From NCBI RefSeq assembly GCF_020184175.1, contig NC_065532.1, positions 37,076,287 through 37,140,286 on the forward strand: a stretch of DNA of 64,000 nucleotides, given 5' to 3'. Of this stretch, positions 51,251-64,000 are shown one piece after another. The translations under genes and the position numbers were made by a program. The notes under the pieces were generated by a model. The model saw only the letters and a list, made by a program, of their open reading frames with translations, searched no databases and had not been told where the DNA came from. Every line of letters starts with the position of its first letter. Position 1 is the first letter of the stretch. This DNA comes from Aphis gossypii. Taxonomy: Eukaryota > Arthropoda > Insecta > Hemiptera > Aphididae.

Positions 51251-54200
51251 ATTTACACTGGTTTTTCTACTATAGCCTATAGGTACTTGAAGATTCGGGT
51301 CGAATGTCCTTCGTGTGTATTGATAGTAGTAGTAAAACATATCACTGTGCAAATGTTTCACAATACTATATAATATTCATTATTTATTAATTATTGCCAT
51401 TAGCAGCCCCCATCTTCATCTACCGCCGCTGCACTGTCGGCGTGACGTTAGTCAGAGTTTAATGGAAAATGAAATGAGATAAGTTTATTATTTATTGGAC
51501 GACAATGCGTTATTTCAATATTATCGTGACATGTATTATATATAGTCGTGTATTATAGTCCAACGTTTTCGATAAAACTGACGATACTTGCCTGAAAAAT
51601 CGAACCGATTTTCGAATTTCATTGGGACATATTCACATATTATGCGTTATAATTTTGTTTCGTTATTGGCCTTTTTAAAAATACGTTATGTTGATTTCAT
51701 TAAATGTATATTTTTATCTTTCAAGGTGTTGGTAAAATACAATAATTTACTACTTTTACTCAATACACATAATTTCACATTCTTGCGCACTGTATCTGTG
51801 CAGGTGGCATTATCTTGTCATTATCTCCTTCGCATAATAATTATTATTTAAACTAATCAGGTGAAATTACTTTCGTGTAGTGTTTCGCTTTACGTACAAC
51901 TGATCTATTGGATTCGGTGTGATTATACTAAACAGTTTTATAAGTATTACATACAGCGACGACACTTGATAGCGGTTAAATTACTCATTTTTTTTTCTAT
52001 TAAATTAGACAAAAATTCGGTATATTCACTTTTACAACAATAATTCAACATAATATTGTATTTAGTTTGTTTTAATAAATTTACCGTATAACAAATAACG
52101 ACCACGCCTACTTGATGCCGTGCGTGCTAGATCCGTTTCTGTTGTACATTGACGTATGGTCGCAATTTTAATAGTAAATAAATGTATGATACAGCCATAT
52201 AGGCTCAGACATCGGTATAATTTACCTAAGAAAAATTAAACGTTTTCTATGAGAAATATTGTAAATTATTTTTCTGCATACTAATATAAAGGTTAAAACC
52301 TTTGTCGTACCAATGCTGAACGCAATGTAATTGACTTTGAACTATTTTATATACTTTCAGCGCGATACTATAATAAGTATTGTATAGTAATTTATTATTA
52401 AATAAAACAAGTAACCCATATACATTTTAAAATTAATTATCTAAGTTTCTATTACATTTTGATCCTATTACAGAATAAATTCTGCACGGGACATATCCAT
52501 ATTATATTTATTGTTTTTGTAAATGAAATGTATTAATTTTAATATAGTCAGTAATCACTATCTATTTTAACTAATTTTTTAGCTGGAATATTATTTTATT
52601 TTCGTAATGAAGAAACCTTCATTATATATTCATATCATTGTATATTTTTTGTGAAAATAAGTCATAATTTATCCATCGCAGCTGCACATATTGGTTTCAT
52701 TTTAAAATATGTTCGCTGTATAGTCATTTAATGTGTATAAATAATAAGTGTCAAATGATGCCCTGTTTATTTTTATTTAAAGTATAATCACTATAGGTAA
52801 TCGCCCGATAACCAACCAATATTTCTTTTACTTACTATTATAATACTTTGAACAAAGTTTGAAGGTCGATTTCTGAAAATCTATGTATAATATATTTATG
52901 TAATTTTATATTACTTTATTTTTATATTTTATATTAAAACGATTAATACAATATACCTTTATGGACGTTAATGATACACTGATTTTCTATTGTTGACGAA
53001 TCATACCTATCGGCTACCTAAATATATTTTACTCTTATATTCATAATAACTAATAATAAGTTATTACTTATTAGTTAATACCTACTGTTTATTTACATAG
53101 TTATTCGTATATAGTATGTATTATTTATCATAATATGATTATGAATAATATATTATATTGTATTTATATGTACTTATGCGTGAATTTATAAATATTTTAA
53201 TATCTATATTCAATGTGGTTATGTTGTGGATTATATAGTTTTTTTTTTTAAATGGAGGTTTTAAGGTACTTTTAATATTTCCCTAAGCATTATTTTTTAA
53301 AACATATCTTTTACAGCTTTAATTCGTTTAAATAATAAGTGGCCCATAGTAAAAAATCAAGTGATGAATTCATAAGAAAGCTTGTAAAATAAAATTTAGA
53401 TTTTGTTCACTTGACAATTTAGAAAAAAGAGTGCCTTTAAATATAACTCCTTTATCTCGCCTAAAATTCATGAACTTTTATTTTGCTTAGGTATAATACT
53501 ATGATATAGTATATTGTCAAAATTCTAATTTTTGAAATTTTTGAATAAATATACAGCTGATGTGGTATAGCATAAGAAGCGCATTTTAAATTATTTTTTT
53601 TTTTGTAGTTTAAGCTCGTTTAAGCCTTAATGAGTTTTGTGTTGATACATACTTATTTTACTATACATTTTTTAATGGTAAATTACTATGAAGATAATTT
53701 TATTAAAAATTATGATGTGTATAAAATATAAATTGGATCGTGTTTGTGAAAAAGGGCTTAAGTCAAAATTTACTAATTTTCAGAAGACAGGAAAAACATT
53801 TTATTCGAAATGTTTTGATTATTGTTAATTAATTTTTTTTGAGTTAATATTATAATTTATATTTTTTAAAACAAGAGATACCTAACATTTTTAATTTTAA
53901 GTTAAAAAAAATTTTTTCTACTAGATTAATGTAGAATATAAATATGTCAAAAAATGACTTACGAACTTTTCCACAAACACCGTCCAATTAGAAAAATAGT
54001 AGTTTCAGATATTTAAGTATTATATCTATGCCCACGATAGTTTGTTTTTGTGATATAGGGCTATGATGAATGAAAACTATAGTACCTAATTATTATTAAT
54101 TTATTACAATTTTTTATTTTATGTAAAATCATTATGAAAGAAAATGATCCTTAGTATATTACTTAAATTACTCGGAAAATGTTTAATTGCTCAATTAAAT

Positions 54201-57200
54201 ACGTCTTCACTCTTCAGTCTCAAAAAAAAATTATCTACTTAATTAAAAATTTACTATACAAAAGGTGGTTTTTATCTGAAAAATATTTATTATTGCTACA
54301 GGATACTTTTTAAATGGTATACAAAATATAAATATTTTGAAGTATTATCTTGATAAGTATACTCAAAACTTAATAATTTTTAAAAGCTTTTAGATTCCAA
54401 ACAGTATTTGAGAAATTTGTTGAAATAACGTGACATCCTAATTTTTTAAATAACATCTTATTTATTTAGCTACCTATCTCTGAGGGTTTTTCATTTAAAT
54501 TAAAAAATGTATAATGTACAATAATACTAATGCCTAAAATAGGAATATATTTCTATACAAATATAATAAATAGGTATGTGTAATAATAAAATATAATAAT
54601 AATCACATATCCTATAATAACCATCGTATATTTTATAATTTAAATTTGTATGCAAACAATTGTATCTGTTATAAGTATTAACTATGTTTAATACCTACCT
54701 AATTGCCGTTCGGCGTAAATAAACTAATATTAATATATCATTTTTATATTTATGTGATTTATAACGTAAGACCAACGTTTCCCTACTATATTCTGTTTAG
54801 TACGTTAAGAAAACTTTGGCGGCGACCAGTTTTCGTCGGGCGGCGGTCCGACAACACCCGTTTGTCAACCCCACCGAGTCAACTATCTGTGCGACTGCTG
54901 ACTAGTAAAGCACAAGTCGGCCGACGAGGCTCCTAGTTTTGAATAGAGTATAGGTTTTGTAACTGCAGTTATCACTACCAATAGGTATATTATATTTTAC
55001 AAAAAACAGTAATTATCATAGTATTAAAAATGTAATAGAATCCAAATTATTTAATAAACCATAAAATAGTTAAAACCTAAAATTAAATCTTTTTGTTTTT
55101 TGTTTTAATTAATTGAAATAATACATACAACAAGAGTGATAACAAAAAAAAATAATGTTACATTCCATAATTTATTACTGTCTGGTTGTGTATAATATGT
55201 TATTGCATTGCAGTGATGAATCCGGCATTTTATAAAATATCCTGCAGGCTTTATTAAAATACCAAAATTAGTAAGAAACGTATAAAATGTATATAATGAC
55301 TAATGTATAAGTCCAGAATTCCGAACGGAAAAATTATTAGTACATTTTTTTCTATCTTGTTTAGTCGTTTCTCAGTTTTTAAAAATTACCCATACTTAAT
55401 GTTTGCTATTACGTAAAATGTGCAGGGGTCTCGATATAAAAAAATGGGACTCAAAATTGGTGCTTAGGTAAGTAGAAATACGCGTAGGTACAATAAAATT
55501 GTATTAATGTAGGGCATAGAATAAATACAATTTATTGTTATAGTAGTCTTATAGAAAATGTTATTTAAATGTTCTTATCATCATGACTATTTTACTATAA
55601 TATAGAATTACTTGAAATCCGTGTTTTTACTTTTATTCTTATTGAAATCGCAGAGAAGTGTTAGATTTAAGATTGGTATTTATTATCAACTATACAATTG
55701 AACAAGATTACTCCATTATATTATCAATCAAAAAAAATGTATTAAACTCAGTAATTAATTAATCTTTCAATACATTTTTTCTCTAAGTTCTAATTAATTC
55801 AAGGCAATAGTATCCCAAATTCTTGTTAAACCTATGATGTAGGATGTGTGAGTCCTCGTTGTATCGATGATACAGTGTTTTTAGATAGGACTGCACAGGA
55901 CATATTTTATATATAATTGTATTAGTATCATTAAGTGTAATGGTTATATGTAATTAAATTAATAATCAATGAGTTGTTAATCTGTCGAGTATATTGTTTA
56001 AATATATATATAATGTATATCACACATCACCTAAGTAAAATAATAGTTTTGTGTATTTATAACACGATAAATTCATTATAATATACAGTTTAAACTGATT
56101 TCTAATAACTGATCATTATTCACAATAAATGTAATAATAAAAATAATAATATTATTAATATTAATATTTATTCACTTAACTGTTATCACATTGAACATCG
56201 AACTGCAGAGGCAGACACCACGTTGTTTTAAGCAATAACTTTATAAATATAAACTATAAAGCAATCGGTAGCTGTTTGATGGTAAAAAATAAAAATAAAG
56301 AAAAAAGAGGGAGGTGGTTGCTCTCGCACGCACATTTCATTTTGCTCAGCAGTCGGCGTAGCGGCTCCTAACGGCAGACATCATCAGTGCTCGTAGAGAC
56401 ATCGGAGTGGTTGCACGTACTTTTCCGTTTAAAAAATACAGTGGTTTGGTTTACGTACCTATTTCCGGTATACTCAACGATCCGATAAAAGATTAAAATT
56501 CTTACCGTGAAGTTTATATTCTGGTTTTACTGTTCTGTGTTAAATTTTAATTATTGTTTCGGCCGAATATATTATTGTTATGTGCTATTTATTAATTATA
56601 CAGGGAAATAAACTAAGGAAAAATATTTTCTAAATGTGATTCATTATAAAAATCGTTCTTGAATTTTTTCTTTAGCTATCACGATACGTTCAAATTTTGC
56701 CTGTGGTTTTTTTTTCTATCAAATATCTAAAAATTGATTAGTATATGTTATTATATGATGTATAGTAGGCATTACGTTATCCACATAATACCTAATAAAT
56801 AATAATAATAGCCATGTACCTAACTATACTTTTTTATTTTTTTATTTTAATTAAAATATAAAAAAAAAATTAAGATATACACAATCTGTACTATTTAATT
56901 TATTTAGCACAATAAGAGAATGAGATGACAGAACAAAAATTTATTGAATATTTAAAACAATAAACCACCCATTACTCATTAGTCATTAGTAGTGACCCTT
57001 GACTGGAAGTTGTTTGATTATCCAACTAAATTCACTTATAATACATAACACACACACACATATATACATATATGTGTATATATATATATTTATACCAATT
57101 AGTGTCCTAAAAAGTCATGGCACTAGTTTCTTTTTTTGGCGACGCCTGGGGTTACCAGCTAAGGTATGGGTGGACAAATTTTTTATGAGTGGATTTTGGT

Positions 57201-60200
57201 GTGTTTGGAGACTGGTGTGAAAGTTTTTGTAGAAGCGAGAAGCTTCTTCTTCAATCAGTTTTCATTGAAAGGTCATTATGTAGAGTGTAATTAAATACAG
57301 TGTGGAACATTCGTTATCGTCCTAAGGGCAATATTCTAGAATTGTTAAATTTTGATGGTGTTGGAAACTTTTACAGTACCCTATAATTGAATATCATAGC
57401 TCTATAGTGGTTTTAGTAAAGTTTTATACATAAGAACTTTAAATTTTAATCGGGAGTGTTTATTATTTGAAAATAATGTTCGTAACTTGCGGAAACGTGC
57501 GTGTAAAGCTAGTCTCTTGATACGGATATGGCTATTCTAAGCGAGGCACTTATTTAAGTTTAGTCCTAACTCCTAAGTATCTAAAATTATCAGTTATGGG
57601 GATTGACCATACATAATAATTAATAGGTATAATTAATAATTATTTATTTTTTAACATAGCTCGTTTTCTTGTACATATTTGTAGTTGAATTGTCGGAGTC
57701 ATTTTTCGGGTGGGTAGTATGTATAAAAATAGTCGTAACATATATGACCTATCACTCTATCACTCGCACTATACGTGATTGATTTATGATTAAGATAGTT
57801 TGGAAATCACCTCGCGTAGAATAGTGTTGTGTTTGTTGTTATTATTTGTTATGAATGTATTTTTTACCATATTTTTATATCATCACAATCAATTAAAGAT
57901 TCTTGTATGATTTCATTTAACATTGTTCTTATTAAAATATTTCTTTAATATTTGTTGTGCTCTTCGAGAGCACTATGCGATTTACACTAAGGAAATATAA
58001 AAATGATTTATAGCCGTCTTAAATGTCATTCATATATATAATTGTTTTTATGTATTTAGTGATTCTACTTGAAATTTTTGGAGATTTTTTACATTTATGT
58101 AAATTAATAAAATAATTAATTAATTAGATAGTTATAGGTAATTTATTTATACCAGCTACGACGCAATTTAGAATTTTGTAATTTTATTATACAACAAGAT
58201 GTTTCTGAAATGAATCAGGTTACTCGTTAGTAGTATATACGTACTCACTGTGATGGCTGAATGAAGTTTTTTAAAAATTTTAAATCTGGGTTTTTCAAAT
58301 CATGTTTTAGAATATCATCTTAAATGTAAAAATAAACACTCGTATTTTTTTTACAAAATTCTCTTACAAATCGAGACGTCACATTGTTTTTGCGCTTGTA
58401 TCGCTCAAGTCGTCTACTAAAAAATAGTGGCGTGACACATCGATTTGTATGAAAACACTGAAAGATTAACAGTAGTGGTTGTTATTTGACGTACATCGTA
58501 CATAATTAATACAGTTAATACATTGATTTACATTGTTAACTAATTAAAATGATGAAATGATAATAAAAATAAGGTTAACAGAGCTTTTAACGATCAAATG
58601 TATTGCCATGTAATGTGTTTTAGGTGTATTAGGTAATAAAATATGGTAAATTTTATTACATATAGACATAACATGGACACCCCACAGTCCCGATTTTAAC
58701 CCATGTGACTTTTGCTTATGAGGTTATATGAAATAACATAAGTTTTTGCCATAGAAGTAAATAATAGAGATGTACTTTAGATAATAATTAATAGTGTAGC
58801 TGATATCAATTGTCAAACACTAAATTTGTTGGAAAAACTTGGGATTCATTACATCATAGTATGGAAAAGTGCATCGAGATTTTTAAACCTTTTTTGAAAA
58901 ATTGAAAATTTGAACAAATTTTGTAAATAAAGATTGATTTTCAAAAACAGTATTATTTAATTTGATTATTTCACAATGTAAAATAATGTGTTAATTAATC
59001 GTGTATGTTAAATGACAACAAATAACTATCACCACTGTTGATTTTGTAGTGTTCTCAATTTCTCATACAAATCGATGGGTCAAACCATTTCTTTTTTAGT
59101 CAGCGATTCGAGCGTGAAAAACGCGCGACAAGCGCAAACACAATGTAACGAATCAATTCGTATGAGCATTTTGCAAAAAAACATTTAAGGGGTTTAATTT
59201 TACATTTAAGATAATATTTTAAAACAGTTTTACAGTTTTAAAAACCCCAGATTTTGAAGATAGAAAAAAAACTTCATTGGGCCATCACGGTGAATACGCA
59301 TATATTAGTGAACTCATCCTGTATATTGGTAATTATTTATTGAAGTATCAAATTGTTTTAAACATTAACACTCTGGAATTCCGTAATTTTTAGATTCCGA
59401 GTGGAACAATGAGTGTACCTATAGATTTTAGGATGGTTTTATTTTTGTGTCTGTCACTACCCACCTTTTGGAGCAATTGTTGGTCCTAAGTAATTCCAGA
59501 AGTAATTCTGTTATAGAGAGGTTTAACTGTATACACTTTTTGAAATGAACTAACTTATTTTACTTATTGAAAGTGTAAACGAACCAAAAAATTTGAATTT
59601 TGGTAGAAATAAATAATTTCATGAAAATTGTTTTAATTTTACGCTGCATGTATCTTACCCATAATTACCTGTTGGCTGTTGATTTTATTGGTTTTTAGTT
59701 TTATGAAATTTAATCTCATTCACATTGATATAATGTTTTTCAATTAGAATTCTAAAATTAAAATTCCATGAAAATCTAAAAAGGTAAAATAAAATGTGAT
59801 AAAACTATTTTTTTAAACTAGGTATTATAGAATTTATGAAAAGTATTAATGATAATAATAATAAAAGCTAATACGTATATTAATTGAACTAAGCTCGTAT
59901 TTGTAATACAGTAATATTGGCTTTTACTCATATAAAATGTTTGTATTTTACTATCTATTTTTATTATACCTACAATTATTATTTCTCAGATCTTTTTCTA
60001 TACTTATTAAAAATAATTGAATTTATTTATAACTGAACATGCAATGTTATTAATTAACATAATTAACTGAATACCAATATATAAGTAATAAGTTAATTAT
60101 CAGTTCATCACCATAAATTATTTTTACTTATTTTATTTTTGTTTGAAATGTATTGTTTTGGTTTTATATATCTGTCTGCATAAACTATAATATTATATAG

Positions 60201-63200
60201 TAGGTACTTTACTTGGCTAAATGTAGAGCTAACTATTTTATTATAAAGTTTTGTAATAATAGTAGGTATATAATACCAACTTATAATATATAATTTTATC
60301 TATACCTACTGATTAGATATATTTCTTGTGCATGTATAATATATTATTTTATATTCTAAGCGTCCCGAAGAATATATTGTTTTTTTTTTTGCAATAATGA
60401 TGTGTGATTTTTCAGTCTGTCATCACCTTTTGGGTTAGTAAAAGTGCGCTTAGATTTTAAATTTTGAGAATGGTTCTTAGATAAAAAGTAAAAAATTCAT
60501 AGTATTTTCAAAATACGAGTAATAATAAAAAAAAAAATATATATACGAAAAGAGAATTATGACACAAAAACGTATAAAATCGATTTTTTCCATATGTGTC
60601 TATTATATACCTAATTTGGTGTCTATAGTGTCAAGCTATTTAAAAATATTAAAGATACATAGGCACGATTTCTTTTTAATTAGTATGTATTTAAAATTCA
60701 ACCTTACTTTATTTAAGTTATTTTTAATCTACGTTTCAAAAAACTTCGAGTTAACCAAGAAAGTTACTGGAATTTTAAACTACTTCCATATATTGTAAAC
60801 ATAATTGGTTTATATTAAATATTAACAAATTTTGTTAACCTTTTAGTGTTTCTTTATTTTAATATAATATTATATGTATTGTATTCAATTTGATGTCTCA
60901 TAAGTCTACTGCAGTATTACTTAATGGAATAAAAAAAGTTATTTTAATTTATTATCCGAAATCTATTAAGTATAGATAATTATTATTTATGCTCACGGTT
61001 TTAACAATGTCACACTTGCTTATTATGATAAGGAACTCCTGATTATGAAGTTAAAAAATATTATTACCAATATTATGACCAATGAATTTTCACCAACGGT
61101 ATAAAATATACCATATGGTTTTATTGGGATCCCTTTTATTACATTTTGGTTTATTCAAGGTCTTACTCATGATCGCACATATATGTACCTAAGTATTTTT
61201 TTAATTTCGTACCATTTTTTGAACTTCGTTTTTTCCAATTTAAATAATGAATTTTGGTTTTTATAATGTTATTAAAATTTGCTTGAATTATTTCGATAAC
61301 AATTAACCAATATTTTCTTAATTATATAATTGTTGACAATTATGTTATATCATTATTCATTTTATAATTTGTATTTATACTATTTGTTAATACACTATTA
61401 TAGAAAGCTATTTGCTTGCCATTAGTAATTTTGATTTTCTTATTAATTCTTAACCAAGATTTTTATTTTGAATTGCGTTAGCTGATTAATAACTATAATA
61501 TTATTCTATTATAATAAAACCAGTATTTAATATGTATTAGGTACACTTATTCCCATTAAAAATATATTTAACGATTTTTTTTGTACTCCAATGCTAAGTA
61601 CATAACTACTGCTTTATATTTTATGATTTGTTTGTTGATTGTTTTATAATAACCCAAATTATTATCTAAATAATTTAATTTAGTTTATTATTTGAATTCG
61701 TAGTTATTGATATCTAAATATTTACTATTTACCTATATCATACTGTGTTTTAGCGTAGATAGGTACCTGCTTATAATTATATTATTATTGAACATTAAAT
61801 TTAATTTTAATAACAAATACAATATAGTACTCATTTAGCTTATCTATAATGTTCTTATTACTATATAAAATGTATCTATTGTAGGTATTATATAGTTAAT
61901 TGTAACATCCAATTTACATTTAGCATATATTATATAAGTGCTTTTTTTAAACTCACCGCTTATTTGATTTAATGTAATACGTGTGTGTAATTTCTAACAT
62001 ATTTTTATTGTTTATAATATTTTTAATAAATTGATCATTCATTTTACTGTAACCTAACGATTTTTAATTTTAACTGTTGTTATTTAAGAAGTTAAGAATA
62101 ATATGTTTAAATACATCTGTAAGTTTTATTGTTGTATCACATCTATGATATTTAACATTGGCAAATATTCATATTTTTGTTTACCGACTTATTATACGCT
62201 ATTTTTCGGAAACCCATGTTTGAGCAGCTGGCTATTGTGTTTTATAATAATAGTTTCTCTTTATTATAATAATTATATACACTGTATAATATTGTACATA
62301 GTGTATCTCTTATAAAATTAACTTTAAGTTTCATACTATCACCTATATAAAAAATGAACAGGCATCACGCAACATTTCGCGCGATTAATATTTTACAAAT
62401 TTGTAATAGGTACATATTATGTTCTTAGTTCATCATAAATCAATATTTAGAAAAACAGTATTTTCATTATTAATTGAATTGCTTTGTATTTGTTTTTACT
62501 GAGCCAATAACTGTACAACTCATAATATTATTTAACTTTATTAAATTTAATTTAATAGGTACCTACGTACATCAAAAATCCATACTTTTTTCAATTACTA
62601 CAATCATTGGTGTAGCAACCCCGGCGTTAATTTCAACCTTGGATTAAATTAGTTTAGGAAACACTTTATTGTTATGATGTAGGTACTAATAAAAATAACA
62701 TATCTGAGTGACATTTTGATATTAGTTTTAGACTCTGAGTGGAGCAGTGAATGTATTTTATTGTTTAAATTTAATTGTTATATAATTAAAGTTTTAAACT
62801 TAATGATGTTTTACGAGAATATTCTAATTCTTGTAAAATATTTTTAAATTACAAAGTTACGGTTGATTAATGACTAATTTTATCCATCGCTGTTTTGTTG
62901 GTAAATTATTTATTTATTATTTTGTCAATGACCTTAATAGTTATTATATACGGTAGGTACTCGAGGAAATTCAAAATGACAAAATATTTGTAATTCATGA
63001 CCTCATTTACTAAATTTCTTTTTTCTGTGACAAGTAGTAAAATGGCAGAGTTATTCAATTTGTGATTACTGATTAGTTATATTCAGTAGATAGATAAGTT
63101 TTCTTTTATCTCCTTTTTTATATTTTTTATTTTTTTCATAGTAAATCTTGAAAACTTTACAGCATAAGTGCACAACTATTATAATTATTGTAATTTATTT

Positions 63201-63921
63201 TCCTTACTACAGGTTATCATTAATTAAACATAACATTTCACAAAAAGTATAACTTTCATCAATCTTATAAACTATTTTTTTTTTAATTTCAGATATTCAT
63301 TCATGGTGGGAAGTTCCGAGTATTGCTCACTTCTGTTCTTTGTTTCGTGTGTCCTTTGATCTTCTTGACTTTGACATTGAAGTGAGTAAAATGAGTTAAT
63401 TTTTAATTTTCAAATTTAATTTGTTAATAATTTTACAGGATTTAGAAGCAGCTTTATTGACAGATGGAACTGAGGACAATGGCAACTCATTACTACAGGA
63501 GCTCATTGCTAGATTGTTATCTGGCTGCCTTGGCAATAATAGTATATCTACTTTTAACTATCAAATGTTTTTACGAAGACTGTTTAGAGAAAAATGCAAG
63601 GTTAGTAATATTAATGTAAAAATTAAAAACAAATGTTTTAAGTTTATATAATTAATATTTATTCAGGAGTACAATTTCCAGAACCCCTTCAATTCAGATA
63701 TGGACTTCAGGTTTTTGCCACTTCGAACAAAAGTGGAAATACTCCACGCATTATGCGACTTCAGATTGGATGCTGACGATGTCATGGAATCACTTAAGAA
63801 TCTTGACTCGGATAGTTTAAGAGTGCATCCTCTAGGGTATGATGAAAATAAGTCAGCTTATTGGTACTTTTACGGTACCCGTTTGTATAGGGAAGATTAC
63901 GAAAAAGTAGTTCCCAAAAAA
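49936..63921 (+). CDS. CECR2: CECR2-like chromatin remodelling factor subunit, 5' part
   Basis: Exons 49936-49942, 63293-63381, 63439-63600 and 63667-63921 give the first 171 residues; the gene continues past the window. CECR2 is a bromodomain partner of ISWI ATPases (the CERF complex). Residues 4-22 (IHSWWEVPSIAHFCSLFRV) and the following FDLLDFDIEDLEAAL match the conserved N-terminus. LPLRTKVEILHALCDFRLDA is the DDT/WHIM1-type segment. SLRVHPLGYDENKSAYWYFY matches the next block, including YWYFYGTR. Exon 2 starts with AT and needs one base from exon 1. ATG-GAT-G|GTAAGC at 49936 supplies it exactly and yields MDDIHSWW. An in-frame TAA directly precedes that ATG. The exon 1 assignment is an inference (0.6); exons 2-4 are near certain. 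The bromodomain lies beyond the window. Confidence 0.9.
54815..54935. other. Isolated GC-rich patch in CECR2 intron 1
   Basis: About 120 bp with many CpG (for example GGCGGCGACC, TCGTCGGGCGG, CGGCCGACGAGG) sits in very A+T-rich intron. CGTCGG occurs in opposite orientations near both ends, suggesting a decayed small inverted-repeat element. No gene is supported. Confidence 0.3.
56290..56480 (+). promoter_or_regulatory. Possible alternative promoter or noncoding exon in CECR2 intron 1
   Basis: A GC-richer stretch in the long intron contains GCTCAGCAGTCGGCG, TCGTAGAGACATCGG and other CpG-bearing text with initiator-like TCAGT. It resembles a 5' leader more than its surroundings. No open frame or clear splice donor was confirmed. 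Confidence 0.25.
57048..57090. repeat. CA/TA microsatellite
   Basis: A short run of CA units is followed by interrupted TA units (TATATACATATATGTG...). Confidence 0.8.
58214..59323. mobile_element. Tc1/mariner-type element with about 340-bp inverted repeats
   Basis: The left terminus CAGGTTACTC (58216) and the right terminus (reverse complement CAGGATGAGT, ending 59321) begin inverted repeats. These can be followed for about 340 bp: CACTGTGATGG against CACCGTGATGG, AATGAAGTTTTTT, ATCTTAAATGTAAAA, TTTGCGCTTGT and CATCGATTTGTATGA occur in matching order on both sides (58216-58550 and 58975-59321). The interior at about 58,670-58,915 encodes a decayed transposase relic (SPDFNPCDF, then stops) of the same WPPRSPDLxPxDFFLWG type as the relic at the window start. 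It is non-autonomous, in CECR2 intron 1. Confidence 0.82.
59395..59500 (+). repeat. Partial copy of the dispersed TIR family
   Basis: AGATTCCGAGTGGAACAATG followed by TGTGTCTGTCACTACCCACC resembles the GATTCTAAACGGAG...TGTGTCTGT part of copy B (26682-26745). Related single-sided pieces start near 60,397 and 62,727 (GACTCTGAGTGGAGCAGTG). Confidence 0.4.
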
Positions 63922-64000
63922 GTAAGAAATTATAATTTTAATTATTATTGTTAATTACTGTAAAATGTATGTACAATACCAATTTTTTTTTTTTTTTTAT

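Noticed and set aside
60559..62315. Frames of 79 and 70 codons (start 60559 and 62103)
   Set aside because: Phe/Tyr/Ile-rich products typical of random A+T-rich DNA, with no supporting splice signals.
1..64000. tRNA genes, rRNA, CRISPR arrays, bacterial operons or symbiont DNA
   Set aside because: I looked for tRNA B-box-like words (GGTTCGA types), regularly spaced repeats and gene strings with ribosome-binding sites and found none. All confident genes are intron-bearing animal genes.

Overview
This is a very A+T-rich animal nuclear sequence. Protein-coding genes carry many short introns with ordinary GT-AG sites. The encoded proteins (HSCB, COP9 subunit 2, NDUFB8, SLC35F5, CDK9, an FBA-type F-box protein, CECR2) are conserved animal proteins. 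The base composition, the abundance of TAGGTA/TACCTA words and the repeat families suggest a hemipteran insect, most likely an aphid. That assignment is an inference from style, not a database result.

Layout. Positions 1-24,100 are gene-dense. A broken Tc1/mariner-type transposase tail (2-262) is followed by HSCB (+, 3 exons) and CSN2 (-, 9 exons), which converge with only 135 bp between their stop codons. CSN2 and NDUFB8 (+, 2 exons) diverge from a 665-bp intergenic region. After about 3.2 kb of featureless A+T-rich DNA comes SLC35F5 (-, 10 exons). CDK9 (+, 7 exons) follows; its longest reading frame starts in a CATG that is also the start codon of an unidentified minus-strand exon. An F-box/FBA gene (+, 4 exons) ends the dense part. 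Reading frames across all splice junctions of these genes were joined by eye and stay open.

Positions 24,100-48,900 are gene-poor. They hold small DNA transposons (hAT-like, PIF/Harbinger-like, an aphid-style TIR family), a 33-bp fold-back hairpin, and two exon-like open islands that I cannot identify (minus strand near 37.9-38.2 kb; plus strand near 32.9-33.05 kb).

Positions 48,900-64,000 hold the 5' part of a CECR2-like chromatin-remodelling gene. A CpG-rich promoter with two TATCGATA (DRE) motifs precedes a first exon with only 7 coding bases (49,936-49,942). A 13.35-kb intron follows, then exons 2-4 (63,293-63,921). The gene continues past the window end. Intron 1 holds a Tc1/mariner-type element with about 340-bp terminal inverted repeats and a transposase relic.

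The genes are mostly housekeeping genes and do not form one pathway: mitochondrial Fe-S assembly and complex I, cullin deneddylation and F-box ubiquitin ligase, transcription elongation, chromatin remodelling, and a transporter. I found no tRNA, rRNA, CRISPR array or bacterial-type operon. I see no convincing new multi-gene system. The most interesting items are the CDK9 head-to-head start overlap, the unidentified exon-like islands, the nested repeats near 20.1-20.6 kb, and the tiny CECR2 first exon.
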